Assembly (NCBI GenBank): GCA_963662175.1
Contig: OY759222.1
Coordinates: 7,995,222-8,059,221, forward strand
Direction: 5' to 3'
DNA length: 64,000 nt
Source of the DNA: Aradus depressus
Lineage: Eukaryota > Arthropoda > Insecta > Hemiptera > Aradidae
The notes below the pieces were generated by a model. It was not told the origin of the DNA and did no database searches. It saw nothing but the letters and a program-made list of their open reading frames with translations. The translations under genes and the position numbers were made by a program. Shown one piece after another: positions 10,101 to 19,535 of the stretch; the first letter of the stretch is position 1; each line of letters begins with the position of its first letter.

Positions 10101-12253
10101 TTTCTCAACAATTTCTTTTCCAAGTTGTAGAACCGCTTCAACGCTTGCGATCTTGAATCACTTAATAATGGTGAAGGAGATTTAAATGGAAGAGCAACAA
10201 CGTACCTCCCTGAAGTCAAACGACGATGAGTCCGGGCAAAATGTTCTTCGCAAAGTTCCTCTTCCGGATCAGTCACAACTCCAATGCTAGGTTCCTCCAA
10301 TTCCCAGAATCGTTCAAGTTGACGGTGAATAAAGGGAATCGTCGTGAGGGTCAAAACCGATGGCCTGGGGAAGGACTCAAAATCAACTGAATAGGCACCA
10401 GTAACAATCCAGCCAAGAGATGTTTTAATGGTGGCTAAATCTGTACCGATAATAGGGATGGGTCTACCTTCCAATATTTTATAGTAAATATCGGCACCTA
10501 AAAGGCAGTCGATAGGACGAGGCAGTCCAAAATTCAAATCGGCTAATTTGATCGAAGGGTTAATTTTTCTGATTATAATTTCCGGAACTGCAATAGATGG
10601 AAGATCCGACGTTATTTTGGTGACAACTGTGGCGCGGACACCTAGTAGAGGGGCTTTACGATGAATAGATTTCATCTCAAAAAATGTAGTTCCTAAGGAC
10701 GGAACACTAAGGTCCCCGACAGAACTTATCTGATGGGAATCATTCGCCACCGTCAAGCGGAGTCGCCGAGCACAGTCTGAAGTCACCAATGAGGATTGAG
10801 CTCCCGAATAAATGAGAGCACGAACGGGATGAAAACATCCTCGAGCATCTGTTATGAAAACAGTAGCAGTACTAAGAAGTATTTGTTGAGCTGGAACATC
10901 AAAAGAATTACCACGAAAGGTAAGAATCGATTTCGAAGTTCCTGAAGGCGTCCCCATAGATGGAGGCCTAGTATCTTCAACGAGGGTGTTTGTTGAAAAA
11001 TGAAGTAAGGAATGGTGAAGAGATTGGCAAATGAGACATCTAATTTTAAATTTGCATTCGTCGGTAGTATGACCCGAAGTTAAATGATATTTACATCCCT
11101 TGAAGGTTTTTACAAAGTGGAAGCGTTGCGACGGCGACAGATTCAAAAAATTTGGACATTTGGTCAAATCATGACCAGACAATTTACAGTATGGACACTT
11201 TGAAGTGCGCACATCCCATGGTTTTGAAGCTCTCTTGGTCGTCAAAAACACAGAAGAAGATTTATTACGGGTCTTCGTTGCCTTCGGGCAAGACGACTTA
11301 CCGGGTTTGCTGGAAGACAGCTTCAGAATTTGCTGTCTGTCTCTGACAAACTCCAGAAGATCGTTGCATCGCGGAAATTCTTCCTTAATATGCTTGGATT
11401 CGAACATTCCCCTTGTTCTCTGGTCCAGACATTGAATAGCAAGATGAAACAAGATAAATTCCGCTTCATGAGGAATTTTTAGAAGTTGAAAAGCTTCCAT
11501 ACTGTCACCCACATGAGATAAAAATAATTTATAATTTTCGGAAACCTCTGGGTGAGATTTAAATGAGAGAAGTTTGTCCAAGAAGGATGTAGCTAAGAAA
11601 CGCTTCTTATCGTAGCGAGCTATCAAAGTCTTCCAGGCTAGGTCATAATTAGCCTCCGTCACAGGTATGGACTTTAAAAGGGATCGAGCCTCACCATTCA
11701 GACTAGAAATTAAATAATAAAATTTATCAGTTTTAGACAGTGTCGGTTCATCGTGAATTAAAGAAATGAAAACATCTTTGAAATGCGGCCAATCTGTCAA
11801 TTCGCCTGAAAAATTTGGAATATTAATTTTTGGGAGGCGCGACCTGGTGTCGTTGATAACAGAAATATTTTGAATTGGAGTAGCTGCTCGTTCTCGAGCT
11901 GGCCTGGGAGGCGGACAAAGCTCCGTATGAATCATAAGGATCTCATAGATATAACGTTTCGAGTTCGATAAAATCAAAGAATCTCTATCCGTAGGATAAT
12001 CCTCACCTTTCTGAGCATTTACAAAGTATGTTTCCAACGCTTCATTTGTAAAGTTTAATTCACTTCGAAGATTTGAAAGATCGGAGAACATCGCTTGAAA
12101 TAGATTCGTTTGACTGTTATCTACCTTAGCTGCACGGCCTTGTTCTCGAATAGATTTAATATCTTGACATAAAGAATAAAGTTTGCGTCTTAATATTATT
12201 GTCCGAGAATCGGAGAAAGCAGCAACATTAACATCCGCTTCCTCACTTGCCAT
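7112..12253 (-). CDS. BEL/Pao Gag-Pol polyprotein (protease site mutated)
   Basis: A 1713-residue frame from the MASEE start at 12253; an upstream in-frame Met at 12370 adds 39 hydrophobic residues with no Gag character, so I prefer 12253. Domain order: Gag with a coiled N-terminal region; Zn knuckles near residues 352-400 (CPYCKLSGHDLTKC intact, the second reads CKYHLTSGHTTDEC with His for the second Cys); aspartic protease near 475-500; reverse transcriptase with YMDD at 888-891; RNase H with FCDAS near 1065; HHCC integrase zinc region near 1370-1430; integrase core with VGVDFAG, SDCGSN and GGIREAG (D-54-E). The protease motif reads ALIYSGAQ: the catalytic Asp of the family's DSG motif is Tyr at residue 482 (codon 10808-10810). 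Together with the late frameshift, this copy is probably not autonomous. Confidence 0.95.
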   Translation of the reverse strand: MASEEADVNVAAFSDSRTIILRRKLYSLCQDIKSIREQGRAAKVDNSQTNLFQAMFSDLSNLRSELNFTNEALETYFVNAQKGEDYPTDRDSLILSNSKRYIYEILMIHTELCPPPRPARERAATPIQNISVINDTRSRLPKINIPNFSGELTDWPHFKDVFISLIHDEPTLSKTDKFYYLISSLNGEARSLLKSIPVTEANYDLAWKTLIARYDKKRFLATSFLDKLLSFKSHPEVSENYKLFLSHVGDSMEAFQLLKIPHEAEFILFHLAIQCLDQRTRGMFESKHIKEEFPRCNDLLEFVRDRQQILKLSSSKPGKSSCPKATKTRNKSSSVFLTTKRASKPWDVRTSKCPYCKLSGHDLTKCPNFLNLSPSQRFHFVKTFKGCKYHLTSGHTTDECKFKIRCLICQSLHHSLLHFSTNTLVEDTRPPSMGTPSGTSKSILTFRGNSFDVPAQQILLSTATVFITDARGCFHPVRALIYSGAQSSLVTSDCARRLRLTVANDSHQISSVGDLSVPSLGTTFFEMKSIHRKAPLLGVRATVVTKITSDLPSIAVPEIIIRKINPSIKLADLNFGLPRPIDCLLGADIYYKILEGRPIPIIGTDLATIKTSLGWIVTGAYSVDFESFPRPSVLTLTTIPFIHRQLERFWELEEPSIGVVTDPEEELCEEHFARTHRRLTSGRYVVALPFKSPSPLLSDSRSQALKRFYNLEKKLLRNPTLRREYITFMEEYLSLEHMEIASFPGKYIIPHHGILKGTSSTTKLRAVFDASMSSSISTGSLNQHLFVGPKLQLDIVDIMLNFRLHRIVFVTDICKMYRQILINEPDRLYQHIYWRSDPADDVKEYELCTLTYGMSCSPYLALRVLKQLTLDEGHHFIHASKVLREDVYMDDIITGASSIDEALSLQQQLIDLLMKGNFELRKWASNSESVLKAVPEKFHERSISLSKGEDCVFKVLGVQWNAQSDEFSYNITTPRPQCTKRGVLSAIARIFDPLGYLTPVIFLAKLMLQNIWKLGLGWDDPLPTEVKLDWENFMMEVPQLVSIRLSRFIPVKHSNDCQFVGFCDASEKGFSAIIYIRTVTDDNVQIFLLKAKSKLAPIKPLSIPRLELCGALLLAKLFSSLKKFRDRISINQIFFFTDSAIVLGWLHTPPHLLKTFVANRIVEILQLIPEVSWRHVGTLDNPADAASRGLRPSQILRNDLWWNGPSWLQLPVHDWPKIERFCSRTTVLPELRGGIIATLSSKVVPDLVSWIENFSSFMKLLRTVSYVRRFIQNTRNSNLCGPLTLRELNAAETTCIRLIQNCYLPNAIHSGDEDYASTNLRGLTPFLDPLGLLRVGGRLQQSPLPEGMKHPIILPHHSHLSRLIIRHYHHLYLHAGLNQLHALIRQRFWILSARCLIRQELFRCDICYKFSAKPAEALMGSLPTCRFEAGRTFINVGVDFAGPFSIRESRRRNSPVSKSYLCLFVCMTTKALHLELVSDLSTASFMATLDRFISRRGLPTKILSDCGSNFVGAARHLSDMQKWLHKKSVQEDLSSHLLTRGVEWVFNPPYSPNFGGIREAGVKCVKSHFKRVLNDTAFTFEELTTLFARIEAILNSRPLCALTSDPTDLDILTPGHFLIGTALTTRPEVDFTDSPENRLTRWQLVQQRVQHYWQRWRNEYLTTLQQRPKWFRTTYHPHVGDLVLLWDKHSSPAQWPRGRITDVFPGPVGLLGL

Positions 12254-12809
12254 GATTAAAAGAAAATGAAAATTGAAAATGAAACGAAGTATTTCTAAGA
12301 AAATGAAATTAAAATAATAAATATATCTGAAGTTGAAATTAACAAAAGAAGCTAGGGTGAATATAAACAAACATTGAACCTTCTAGTAGAATCAAAACAA
12401 ATACAATAACCTAAATGAGTGCCACTGAAAATATTAGGTTGGAAAAATATATATTTATGTATTTTAACACAAGAAAATGATAGACTATAAACTATTTAAA
12501 AAATAGATTATAATATAAGAAGAGTCTATCAACATAAAAATAAAAATAGAAATCCACTGATTAATGGATAGAAGAATGTTATTTACCTTGATATGACCTA
12601 TTTCCAGATCATAATAATAACATCTGATTACTATCATAAATGATAACACGAAGGTTATAGGCAGGTATGTGGTGCGCAATAACAAGAAAATAGCTAGATG
12701 TACAAAAATAGGATTAAATCCAAAGTAGGATTAGAATACATCTTTGAACAAAATTCAAATACATATTTTAACAAATATATATGTTCCTGGCCGGAATCAC
12801 CAAATTCTA
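12254..12809 (-). other. BEL/Pao 5' leader with primer-binding site
   Basis: AT-rich leader between the 5' LTR and the MASEE start. It holds the 20-nt candidate primer-binding site at 12783-12802, beginning with TGG on the minus strand. I could not name the primer tRNA with confidence. Confidence 0.75.
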
Positions 12810-13381
12810 TGTTAATAAATAACATAGACTAGATTTTGAAAAATAATATAATTATATTTCATTTCAAATACAAGGGCCAGTCGGCGTAGTTAAAAGGAAA
12901 AACAAAAATAAACAAAGTTAACTCTCCTGATGTGGAGGGGTGAATGTGGAAGATGGGCTGATGAACTGATCTCCAAACAAGGCCGAGAAGATCTGGGAGT
13001 AGGCTGAGGACGCCGTCACACCAGAGGAGCCAAGTACCAGACTTCTGAGGTCCACGGAAAGGCGATCCGGGTTGACGAGAGAAGTCGGCGGCCTTGAGGA
13101 GTGCCCTAATGTCAACAGGCTGAAGGACCATGGAAGACTATCTGTCCAACACTGACCAGCGGTCATAAAACGAACTATTCCCCACTCCCCCACATACATA
13201 GGCTCCTCCCACAAATTGTTAATATGATGTAATATAAACATAAGAATAAATTACATGAGTAATATTGACCATAGTTATTATGACAATAATATTAATAATT
13301 ATTAGAATAATTAATGGAAGAAAACTTAAGAAAAAATACTTCTACAAAAAAATCAAAAATTAATTAAATGTTGCGCTAACA
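12810..13381 (-). repeat. BEL/Pao 5' LTR
   Basis: 572 bp with TGTT...AACA ends, followed by the CATAT duplication at 13382-13386. It should hold promoter and polyadenylation signals, but I could not single out a convincing TATA box. Confidence 0.95.
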
Positions 13382-13500
13382 CATATATATATATATAAAA
13401 TAAAAATTACCTGAGAACATCTCGAGTGGATGTGTGTGACGTATATAACATACATCGCACATACACACGAGTAATTTAAGGCAATTTTTTTCTTTTTATT
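13382..13500. repeat. TA-rich microsatellite and flanking AT-rich DNA
   Basis: A short (AT)n run at 13383-13397 lies next to the LTR, followed by low-complexity sequence rich in TGTGTG and ACATAC. Confidence 0.7.
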
Positions 13501-13589
13501 TATTTTATTCCAATACTGTTTAAGATGGATGCTTTCTAATTATCTTATTGTCCGTAATGATGAAATCATCTACTTTGTTTGTTATATTC

Positions 13590-13690
13590 TGTGAGGCCCT
13601 GAAGAAGGAAATAAATAGTTTCCGAAATATTGGCCAAATACTGAGTTTTTTATTTCCAGGACGACAAAACGTGGATTTCCTTTAATGTTG
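13590..13690 (+). other. hammerhead-like / Penelope-like 3' region motif
   Basis: CTGAAGA at 13599-13605 fits the hammerhead core CUGANGA. It is followed by a possible GGAAA/TTTCC stem and then CGAAA at 13623-13627. A GACGACAAAACGTGGATTTCC block follows at about 13670-13690. Similar arrangements are known near the ends of Penelope-like and some LINE elements. Stem I pairing is not convincing here, so this is a candidate only. Confidence 0.35.
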
Positions 13691-13924
13691 TAAAGATAGT
13701 GTCGACTCTATCAGTCATTAAGCATGTTTGGTTGTCTCTGCTTTACAACTTCTCTTTTCATCATCATATTTACAGAATCAGTGACAATCATCATCCGTCG
13801 CATCTTCAGGATGAATCACTCAGACTAATGTCCAGTCACTGAGGTTAAGGATGGTGGTATCTGAAGATTAGTTTCCAGGGGAATGCCCAATCAGGAGGGA
13901 CGAGAAAACAGAACATCGTCATGA

Positions 13925-14262
13925 GGATCTGTCGATAGTGAATGAGTCAGAGGGGCGGTGAGTCAGGGGGTAGTGTCCAACAGGTTGGGGTACCGGCAGC
14001 AAGGTTAGGAACGGTCAATGAACGGTTCCCTTTTCTCCACGTTCCACAGTCTCCGGTTGTTCCTTGGTTATGTGTATTTCCGAACGATCCGTGTGGATCA
14101 GCCGATAATGAGTGAGTCATGTGGGGTGAGGTGAGTTGCAGGTTGTGGTGACCTGGAGCCAAGGTCAGGAACGGTCGATGAACGGATCCCCCTCCCCAGG
14201 TTCACACTTCTTACCAGTTGTTCCTTGGTTATGTATATTTCCGAACGTTCATGTGGATTAGT
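13925..14262. repeat. tandem duplication, period about 161 bp
   Basis: Matching blocks include AAGGTTAGGAACGGTCAATG at 14001 versus AAGGTCAGGAACGGTCGATG at 14161, and GTTCCTTGGTTATGT at 14058 versus 14220. Two units are present with about 85-90 percent similarity by eye. The open frame at 13947-14162 is within this repeat and I do not regard it as a gene. Confidence 0.75.
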
Positions 14263-14419
14263 ATCATACGTAAGTATCGATACTCGTATACATCGATACT
14301 CGATGTGTGTCCCTTGGCGTGACCGTTATATCGTTAGCTGAGTAAGAAGAAAAGGCCAACATCAGTCCTTTCTACATTTTTCATAAATCAACGTCAAAAT
14401 TATGCATTTTTTTTTTTCG

Positions 14420-14525
14420 CATTCTAGGCACCTTAAAACTATTCGTTGAAAACGTTGATTTCGGATTTTCGCACAAATCCAATACTTACTTATCTTATAG
14501 GTGGTATAAAAAATAAAAACAATTA
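14420..14525. repeat. FB-B end fragment
   Basis: TTGAAAACGTTGATTTCGGA followed by TTTTCGCACAA and a TACTTACTTATCTTATAGGTG block resembles the FB-B end seen at about 34330-34385. Confidence 0.45.
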
Positions 14526-14552
14526 TTACTATTCATCTCATATATGTTAGTT

Positions 14553-14712
14553 ATTATGACTCATGCCCGGGCTTTAACTACAAGGTCATATCGCCTACTA
14601 CTAGAGCGCGCTTTCGTCACTCTGGTGGACTCTACTTCGGGAGTCCTAAATGTTGCCTATCTAGGTTTATTCGAGGACTTTAACGAGTACTTGACAACGC
14701 ACAAGTCTTTGG
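14553..14712 (-). mobile_element. 5'-truncated SINE, minus orientation
   Basis: A TAGTTATTATGACTCATGCC tail end leads into the AGAGCGC hairpin region and then a diverged TCGAGGACTTTAACGAGTAC block. The head is missing. Confidence 0.75.
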
Positions 14713-14761
14713 TTACGTACATTTCTGAACGACCAATGTAATACAAATAAATATAATATAA

Positions 14762-14896
14762 ATGGTGAATAAAAATTTGGGATAGGCGACATTTTGGAAC
14801 CTCACTGTAAAGACGGGCTCATGTCCAACAGAGTGACGAAACAGTGCTATGGTAGTTGGCGGTATGACCTCATAGTTAAACCCCGGGCTTACCCGA
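14762..14896 (+). mobile_element. 5'-truncated SINE, plus orientation
   Basis: AATAAAAATTTGGGATAGGC leads into GGGCTCATGTCCA and a decayed hairpin (GAAACAGTGCTATGGTAG), ending near a CCCCGGGCTTA block. With the fragment at 14553 it forms a tail-outward inverted pair. Confidence 0.75.
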
Positions 14897-15190
14897 ATAA
14901 CTATAAGTACCTGCCTACATTATCCTTTTTGGTTTTTATTGTAAAACCAATTGAATGAGTAATTTGAACCGTTCGAAAATTCAAACCGAAATGTCCAATC
15001 CAGTTCAAAAATTAACCCTGTTCTCCTCGTGTCACAACGTCCTGAACTCTAAATACTACTAATTCAGAAAATGACTTACTAAACGTGACTCTACTATCTA
15101 TTTTACGTGTCAATAAACATATAACAAATTATAGAATCAATAAAGCAATTCCAATTTGTATATAATATGTATATACATACGTATATACGT

Positions 15191-15312
15191 GATGTGGCCA
15201 TTAAAGGACTTTCTTATACAAAACAACTTTGTATAGAAGCAGCTTTCTTTGTTTCATTGTGTAAAGTAATTCTGAGAGTGACTTTCTTGTATCCAGAATC
15301 AGGAGTATGAAA
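15191..15312. repeat. hairpin element D relative
   Basis: GAGAGTGACTTTCTTGTATCC and GGAGTATGAAATGAATTTAAG resemble the right half of the hairpin at 44836-45005. No transposon class is evident. Confidence 0.4.
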
Positions 15313-15334
15313 TGAATTTAAGAGGAGGAAGAGT

Positions 15335-15585
15335 TATTGTGAGTCATGCCCGGGCTATTACTATGAGATCATATAGCCTACTACCAGAGCGCTCTTTCGT
15401 CACTCTATTGGACATAAGCCCGACTCTACAGTGGGAGTTCTAAATATTGCCTATCCAGGTCTTCAACGAGTACCTGACACTGTACAGGCTAGGGATCATC
15501 ACATAACGCCCCATCCGAAGGACGGCTTGATCAAGGTTTTTTACCTAGCAAATGAAAATGATGAGCTCAGAAGGCCCCCAGGTCT
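15335..15585 (-). mobile_element. SINE, diverged
   Basis: The conserved blocks ATGCCCGGGCT, AGAGCGCTCTTTCGTCACTC, AACGAGTACCTGACA and CCCATCCGAAGGACGG occur in reverse order. The head with the A box is lost after the T-rich hairpin. Confidence 0.75.
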
Positions 15586-15629
15586 TAGTGTACATTCTCT
15601 TGAGACTGACTAGTTTGGAATATGTATTC

Positions 15630-15880
15630 TTAGTTCTTATAGGCTATAATTTCGTTCATATTGGAACTATCTGAAATCTGAAGGCATTTCGCGTTGGAAA
15701 TTTAATAACGAATAATTTTGGCGAAAATAATTTTTTCGATAGAACCAACTGTTTTCGAGTAAATGAAGAAAACGCCTAGCCAGGTTTCAAAGGACATTTC
15801 AGGTCTGTTTTCGGTATGTACCTGGATAACCGAGCGAATGATGTGTCTTTCAGTTTGCTCCTCAAATTTTAATTCAAAAT
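15630..15880 (+). repeat. family C repeat fragment
   Basis: A GAAATCTGAAGGCATTTCGC segment, then TTGGAAATTTAATAACG and a TTTCGGTATGTACCTGGATA segment match the order seen at 43715-43880. Confidence 0.5.
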
Positions 15881-15890
15881 TGAAGTTTTT

Positions 15891-16232
15891 AGGTTAGGTT
15901 AGATTTTATGACTCATGCCCGGACTTTAACTACGAGGTCATATCGCCTACTATCAGAGCGCTCTTTCGTCACTCTGGTGGACATGAGCCCGACTCTACTG
16001 TGGGAGTCCTAAATTTTGCCTACCCTAAATTTTTATTCACCTAGGGTAGGGGTCTTTAACGAGTACTTGACATCAGCTCGGGACCATCGCTTAACGTCCC
16101 ATCCGAAGGACGGCGTGCTTAAGTTTATTTTAACTCCCAGATAAAATAAACTAAGGGCCTCGGTTGGGTTTCGAACCCACGATTTTGAGCTCAGAAGACA
16201 AGCTCGCACACCACTGAGCTACCGGCGCCCTC
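15891..16232 (-). mobile_element. full-length SINE (subfamily 1) with TSD
   Basis: This 342-bp insert has its head at 16232 and a telomere-like AGGTTAGGTTAG end at 15891 (minus strand CTAACCTAACCT). The flanks ATTGAAGTTTTT (15879-15890) and ATTGAAATTTTT (16233-16244) are a 12-bp duplication with one mismatch. The B box GGTTTCGAACCC is at about 16168-16179. Confidence 0.92.
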
Positions 16233-16480
16233 ATTGAAATTTTTATATACAAAACAATTTTTAAATTATATTTTTTTAACTTTTTGAACCATATGAAAAA
16301 ATTCCGTAATAAATTACATAAAGAAATCCTCCCCTTGTCATCACAACTGAAATTCTGACTTCAAAATTTCATTGAGCCCAACTCTCAATAAGAAAACATT
16401 GGATACAAATTACCACAAGGCCTGTCGTAAATCTGTTAATATCAGGACGGGAATTAATAAATAAATTGCTATATAATTGA

Positions 16481-16704
16481 TTTATGTTGTTGAATCACCG
16501 GTTATGTACTTCGCCAGCACAAATTAATCAATTAAGTTTCCGCTCTCCCTCCAAAGCCAATAGACCGTTTTTAATCGAGAATCCTCATAATAAACGTTGT
16601 CCTCAGAGGGTTCTCGATATAGATATCGTATCGATAAATTCATTTTACACGCAGTTATCGTGTTCACACACACGCACACACACACACACAGACAAGCAGA
16701 TTGT
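16481..16704. repeat. FB-B part with (CA)n microsatellite
   Basis: It contains the GTACTTCGCCAGCACAAATT and CGCTCTCCCTCCAAAGCCAA blocks and a CACACA run near 16665-16690. It abuts the complete-looking short FB-B copy that follows. Confidence 0.6.
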
Positions 16705-17173
16705 TTACTTCTCCAGCCTTACGAAGTATAGGGGGAGTTATGTAATCGGCCAAAAATTCGATGCGGAGTTTTGAACGGAATTACAAGTTTTCCGACCCCC
16801 AGATACCAAAAAGTAAAAATTCTGTGTGTCTGTGAACACGATAACTCCCGATAGAATCAATGGACATATTTTGTATTTGAGGCTTAAACTATAACTGTCG
16901 TAACGAATGTATCGACACAAACTTTCATAAGTTAATTCAAAATCCCATATACACGACATAATTCAAAAACCCTAATAACTGTCGATGTAATGAATATATC
17001 GACACAAAATTTAGTATTAGGCAACTGTTGAATATTAGCGCCAACGGTCGACTGGTTTTGATGATTCACCGACGATTTTTTTTTTTACATTTTTGGAATT
17101 ATTGGGTCGGAAAATATGAAATTGATGAATTATATAACTCCCCCTATACTTCATATTGCTGGGGAAGTAAAAA
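16705..17173. repeat. short FB-B copy with both inverted ends
   Basis: The left end (TTACTTCTCCAGCCTTACGA then GTATAGGGGGAGTTATGTAA) is mirrored by the right end (TTATATAACTCCCCCTATAC then TTCATATTGCTGGGGAAGTAA), giving inverted ends of roughly 110 bp. The interior holds two of the ATAACTGTCG ... GTATCGACACAAA sub-repeats and the GATTCACCGACGATTTTTTT centre. This is the clearest evidence that FB-B is an inverted-repeat element. Confidence 0.75.
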
Positions 17174-17593
17174 AAATAAATAAATAAGAAAGATAGATTT
17201 TTGACCTATTTGTCCCAGCTGTTCAATACGTTGATGATATCTCAGCAGGGCTTGCCCGTGAAACTGTCTTCTATTCGTCGTTTAGCATCGTCAATATCCG
17301 AGAGAAACTCAGCGGTATTGTCTCTATAGCTCGTCGATAGACCTTCCATTGTTCCGAGACACATTCTATCGCTAATATCGGGCTTCGCGACCTGTTTTAG
17401 AAATGATTTTTTTTTTAGCCTGTCATCAGGTGAACTATTTAAAAAGATAAGATACGAACGTGGGAGGTGAAAATCAGGTCTCAGGTCCAACTATAGCGTC
17501 CTCTATCTAGTTTGACTTGGGGGCCATGGTGGTCGTACGGGCTAGAGCGTAGGGCGCTGGTCGCATGGTCTCACCACGGTTTGGGGGTCCGAA
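17174..17593. other. no feature recognised
   Basis: The open frame at 17242-17490 (minus) has no recognisable domain, and there is no repeat signature I can support. Confidence 0.4.
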
Positions 17594-17755
17594 TGTACCT
17601 GACATCGCACAGGCTCCCGCTTAAAGTCCCATCCGAAGGACGGCATGCTTAAATTTATTTTACCTCGCAGATAAAATAAACTAAAGGCCTCGGCCGGGTC
17701 TCGAACCTGCGAACTTGATCTCAGTAAGCATACCACTGAGCTACCGGCGCCTCAC
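17594..17755 (-). mobile_element. SINE 5' half, minus orientation
   Basis: The head CGCCGGTAGCTCAGTGGTAT starts at about 17751. The hairpin ATTTATTTTA and the CCCATCCGAAGGACGG block follow, and the copy stops near GTACCTGACATCG at 17594. Confidence 0.8.
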
Positions 17756-18403
17756 ATTTTGTTATTTGTTGCAGAATATGTTTATATAGGTTGTCTCGCC
17801 CACGACTCAAGAGTCACTGACCTGGCTTGTCCCAGCCCCAGTAGGTACTTAAAAAGAAATCGATGGAACACACGCCAACATGTAATCATAGAAAAAAAAA
17901 AAAATCCAATTTACTTCCCCAACTCAAATTATTTATAATCAATAAGTTATCTATATATAATATGAGGATTGAAAAATCCATAAGATTTATATTATCAATT
18001 TATTTACGCTGTGTTCATTCTGTTGTGAGTTAACAACGTTTTTATAGTTTTAGAGAACTTTATACAGAAAACCGAAAATCGGAATGTTCCGCAAAATTTG
18101 GAAGGGTTTGTCATTGTTATTCGAATAATTGCTAATTGTTTTATTGAGTTTACTTTCATTGACATAACCTATTATTGGCTGTTTGGTGTTCAAAAGTAGT
18201 ATTTTTATTGTGTTATTCAAATAACACTTAAATTCAATTGTTTTGAATATAATAAATTGTAGCGGTCCTTCGGTTAACTAATCTCGACTCCCGGCCGCCT
18301 TAAGTTCCAAATACTAACGTTACAAAATGGAACATCCCCATTTAGAGTAACAATGATTACAGGAAATGACCTACTGACAAACATGCCGTAACATGATGAT
18401 ATC
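17756..18403. other. no feature recognised
   Basis: AT-rich sequence with a short A-run at about 17892. Nothing is identifiable. Confidence 0.45.
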
Positions 18404-18624
18404 TAAGGTTAGGTTAGGTTTTATGACTCATGCCCGGGCTTTAACTACGAGGTCATATCGCCTACTACCAGAGCGTTCCTTCGCCACTCTGGTGGACATG
18501 AGCCCGACTCTACTGTGGGACTCCTAAATTTTGCCTAACCTAAACTTTTATTCACCTAGGTTAGTGGTCTTTAATGAGTACCTGACATCGTACAGGTTCG
18601 GGACCATCGCTTAACGTCCCATCT
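18404..18624 (-). mobile_element. 5'-truncated SINE with telomere-like tail
   Basis: Starts with AAGGTTAGGTTAGG (minus-strand tail CCTAACCTAACC) and contains the hairpin and the AACGTCCCATC block, where it stops abruptly at 18624. FB-B sequence follows directly. Confidence 0.85.
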
Positions 18625-18760
18625 TAATAACTGCTAGTGTAATGAATATACCGTTACGATTCTCAATCATATCGATAGATTAATTTCAGAGGGAAAGCGA
18701 AAACTTAATTAATTTGTATTGGTGATTCACCGACAATTTTTTTTTCTGAACAAAAAACAA
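18625..18760. repeat. FB-B fragment
   Basis: TTAATAACTGCTAGTGTAAT, AGGGAAAGCGAAAACTTAAT and GGTGATTCACCGACAATTTT occur in family order. Confidence 0.65.
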
Positions 18761-19239
18761 AACAACGTAAATATAAAAAGGTGTTTGAAAATGAAAACTT
18801 TTTATTATAAATGTATGTAATTATTACTTATTATAATTTATTCAGGAAAGCGGATTTAAAAAAAAGTAATAATAAATTAGCCCGAAAAATTTGCGGGAAG
18901 GGGGACAGGTTAGTTGACTTTCTTCGGGAATTACTGCACCAGGTCGGGGTACAATGCACTTTCTATATGAAGAGAAATTTCAGATTGTGCAACTCGATAC
19001 AGTTACCAATATCGTCCTTGCAGAGCCGTTAGTATGGAAGCGGAGTTGTCTGTCATCAAGCTACAACGATCCGGAGCTCTGTTGAGGAACCTGAAGCACA
19101 GCATCTACATCATCAAGCCAGTCCTGCCTGGTCTGTGGTTGTGAGACCTGGAGCCTGACCTCTGGAAAAGCCATTCCAGACCTTTGGGGAGAATGGAAGG
19201 TCCAGTCGAGGATAGGGACACACAGGAGTGGAGGATCCG
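18761..19239. other. no feature recognised
   Basis: Small frames at 18811-19032 (plus) and 19105-19290 (minus) show no recognisable protein character. Confidence 0.4.
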
Positions 19240-19535
19240 GAAATCTAATTCCCCAGAACGAATTAATCTATTTTTTCGCTCTTCCTCCAAAACCAGTCGA
19301 CCTTATGCGCAAAATTGATTAATTTCAACAGTTGACTTACATAGAGGCTCCTAAATCCTCATACTAAATTTCTTGTCGAAACATTCATTCTATCGAGACT
19401 AATCGTGTTCACAGTCAAACATTTATTTATTTGAAAATCAGGGGATCAAAATGAAATTCCACTGAAAATTCTACATCGAATTTTTGACCGATTCCATAAC
19501 TTTCTCTACACTTCGCACAGCTGGAGCAGTAACCC
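19240..19535. repeat. FB-B right half
   Basis: From the CCCCAGAACGAATTAATCTA centre motif through CCAAAACCAGTCGACC to the end motif CATAACTTTCTCTACACTTC and GCACAGCTGGAGCAGTAA. Confidence 0.7.

Larger units (their letters stand above)
6413..13381 (-). mobile_element. BEL/Pao LTR retrotransposon, nearly complete
   Basis: This is a 6969-bp element on the minus strand with TGTT...AACA LTRs of 572 bp each (one mismatch) and a 5-bp CATAT duplication. A candidate primer-binding site (minus strand TGGTGATTCCGGCCAGGAAC, 12783-12802) lies 7 nt inside the 5' LTR. A purine-rich GGTGGGCGG tract precedes the 3' LTR near 6986-6996. One polyprotein frame fills most of the interior and there is no env frame. 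Family assignment rests on the gag-protease-RT-RNase H-integrase order, the Zn-knuckle spacing and the integrase motifs of BEL/Pao proteins. Confidence 0.97.
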
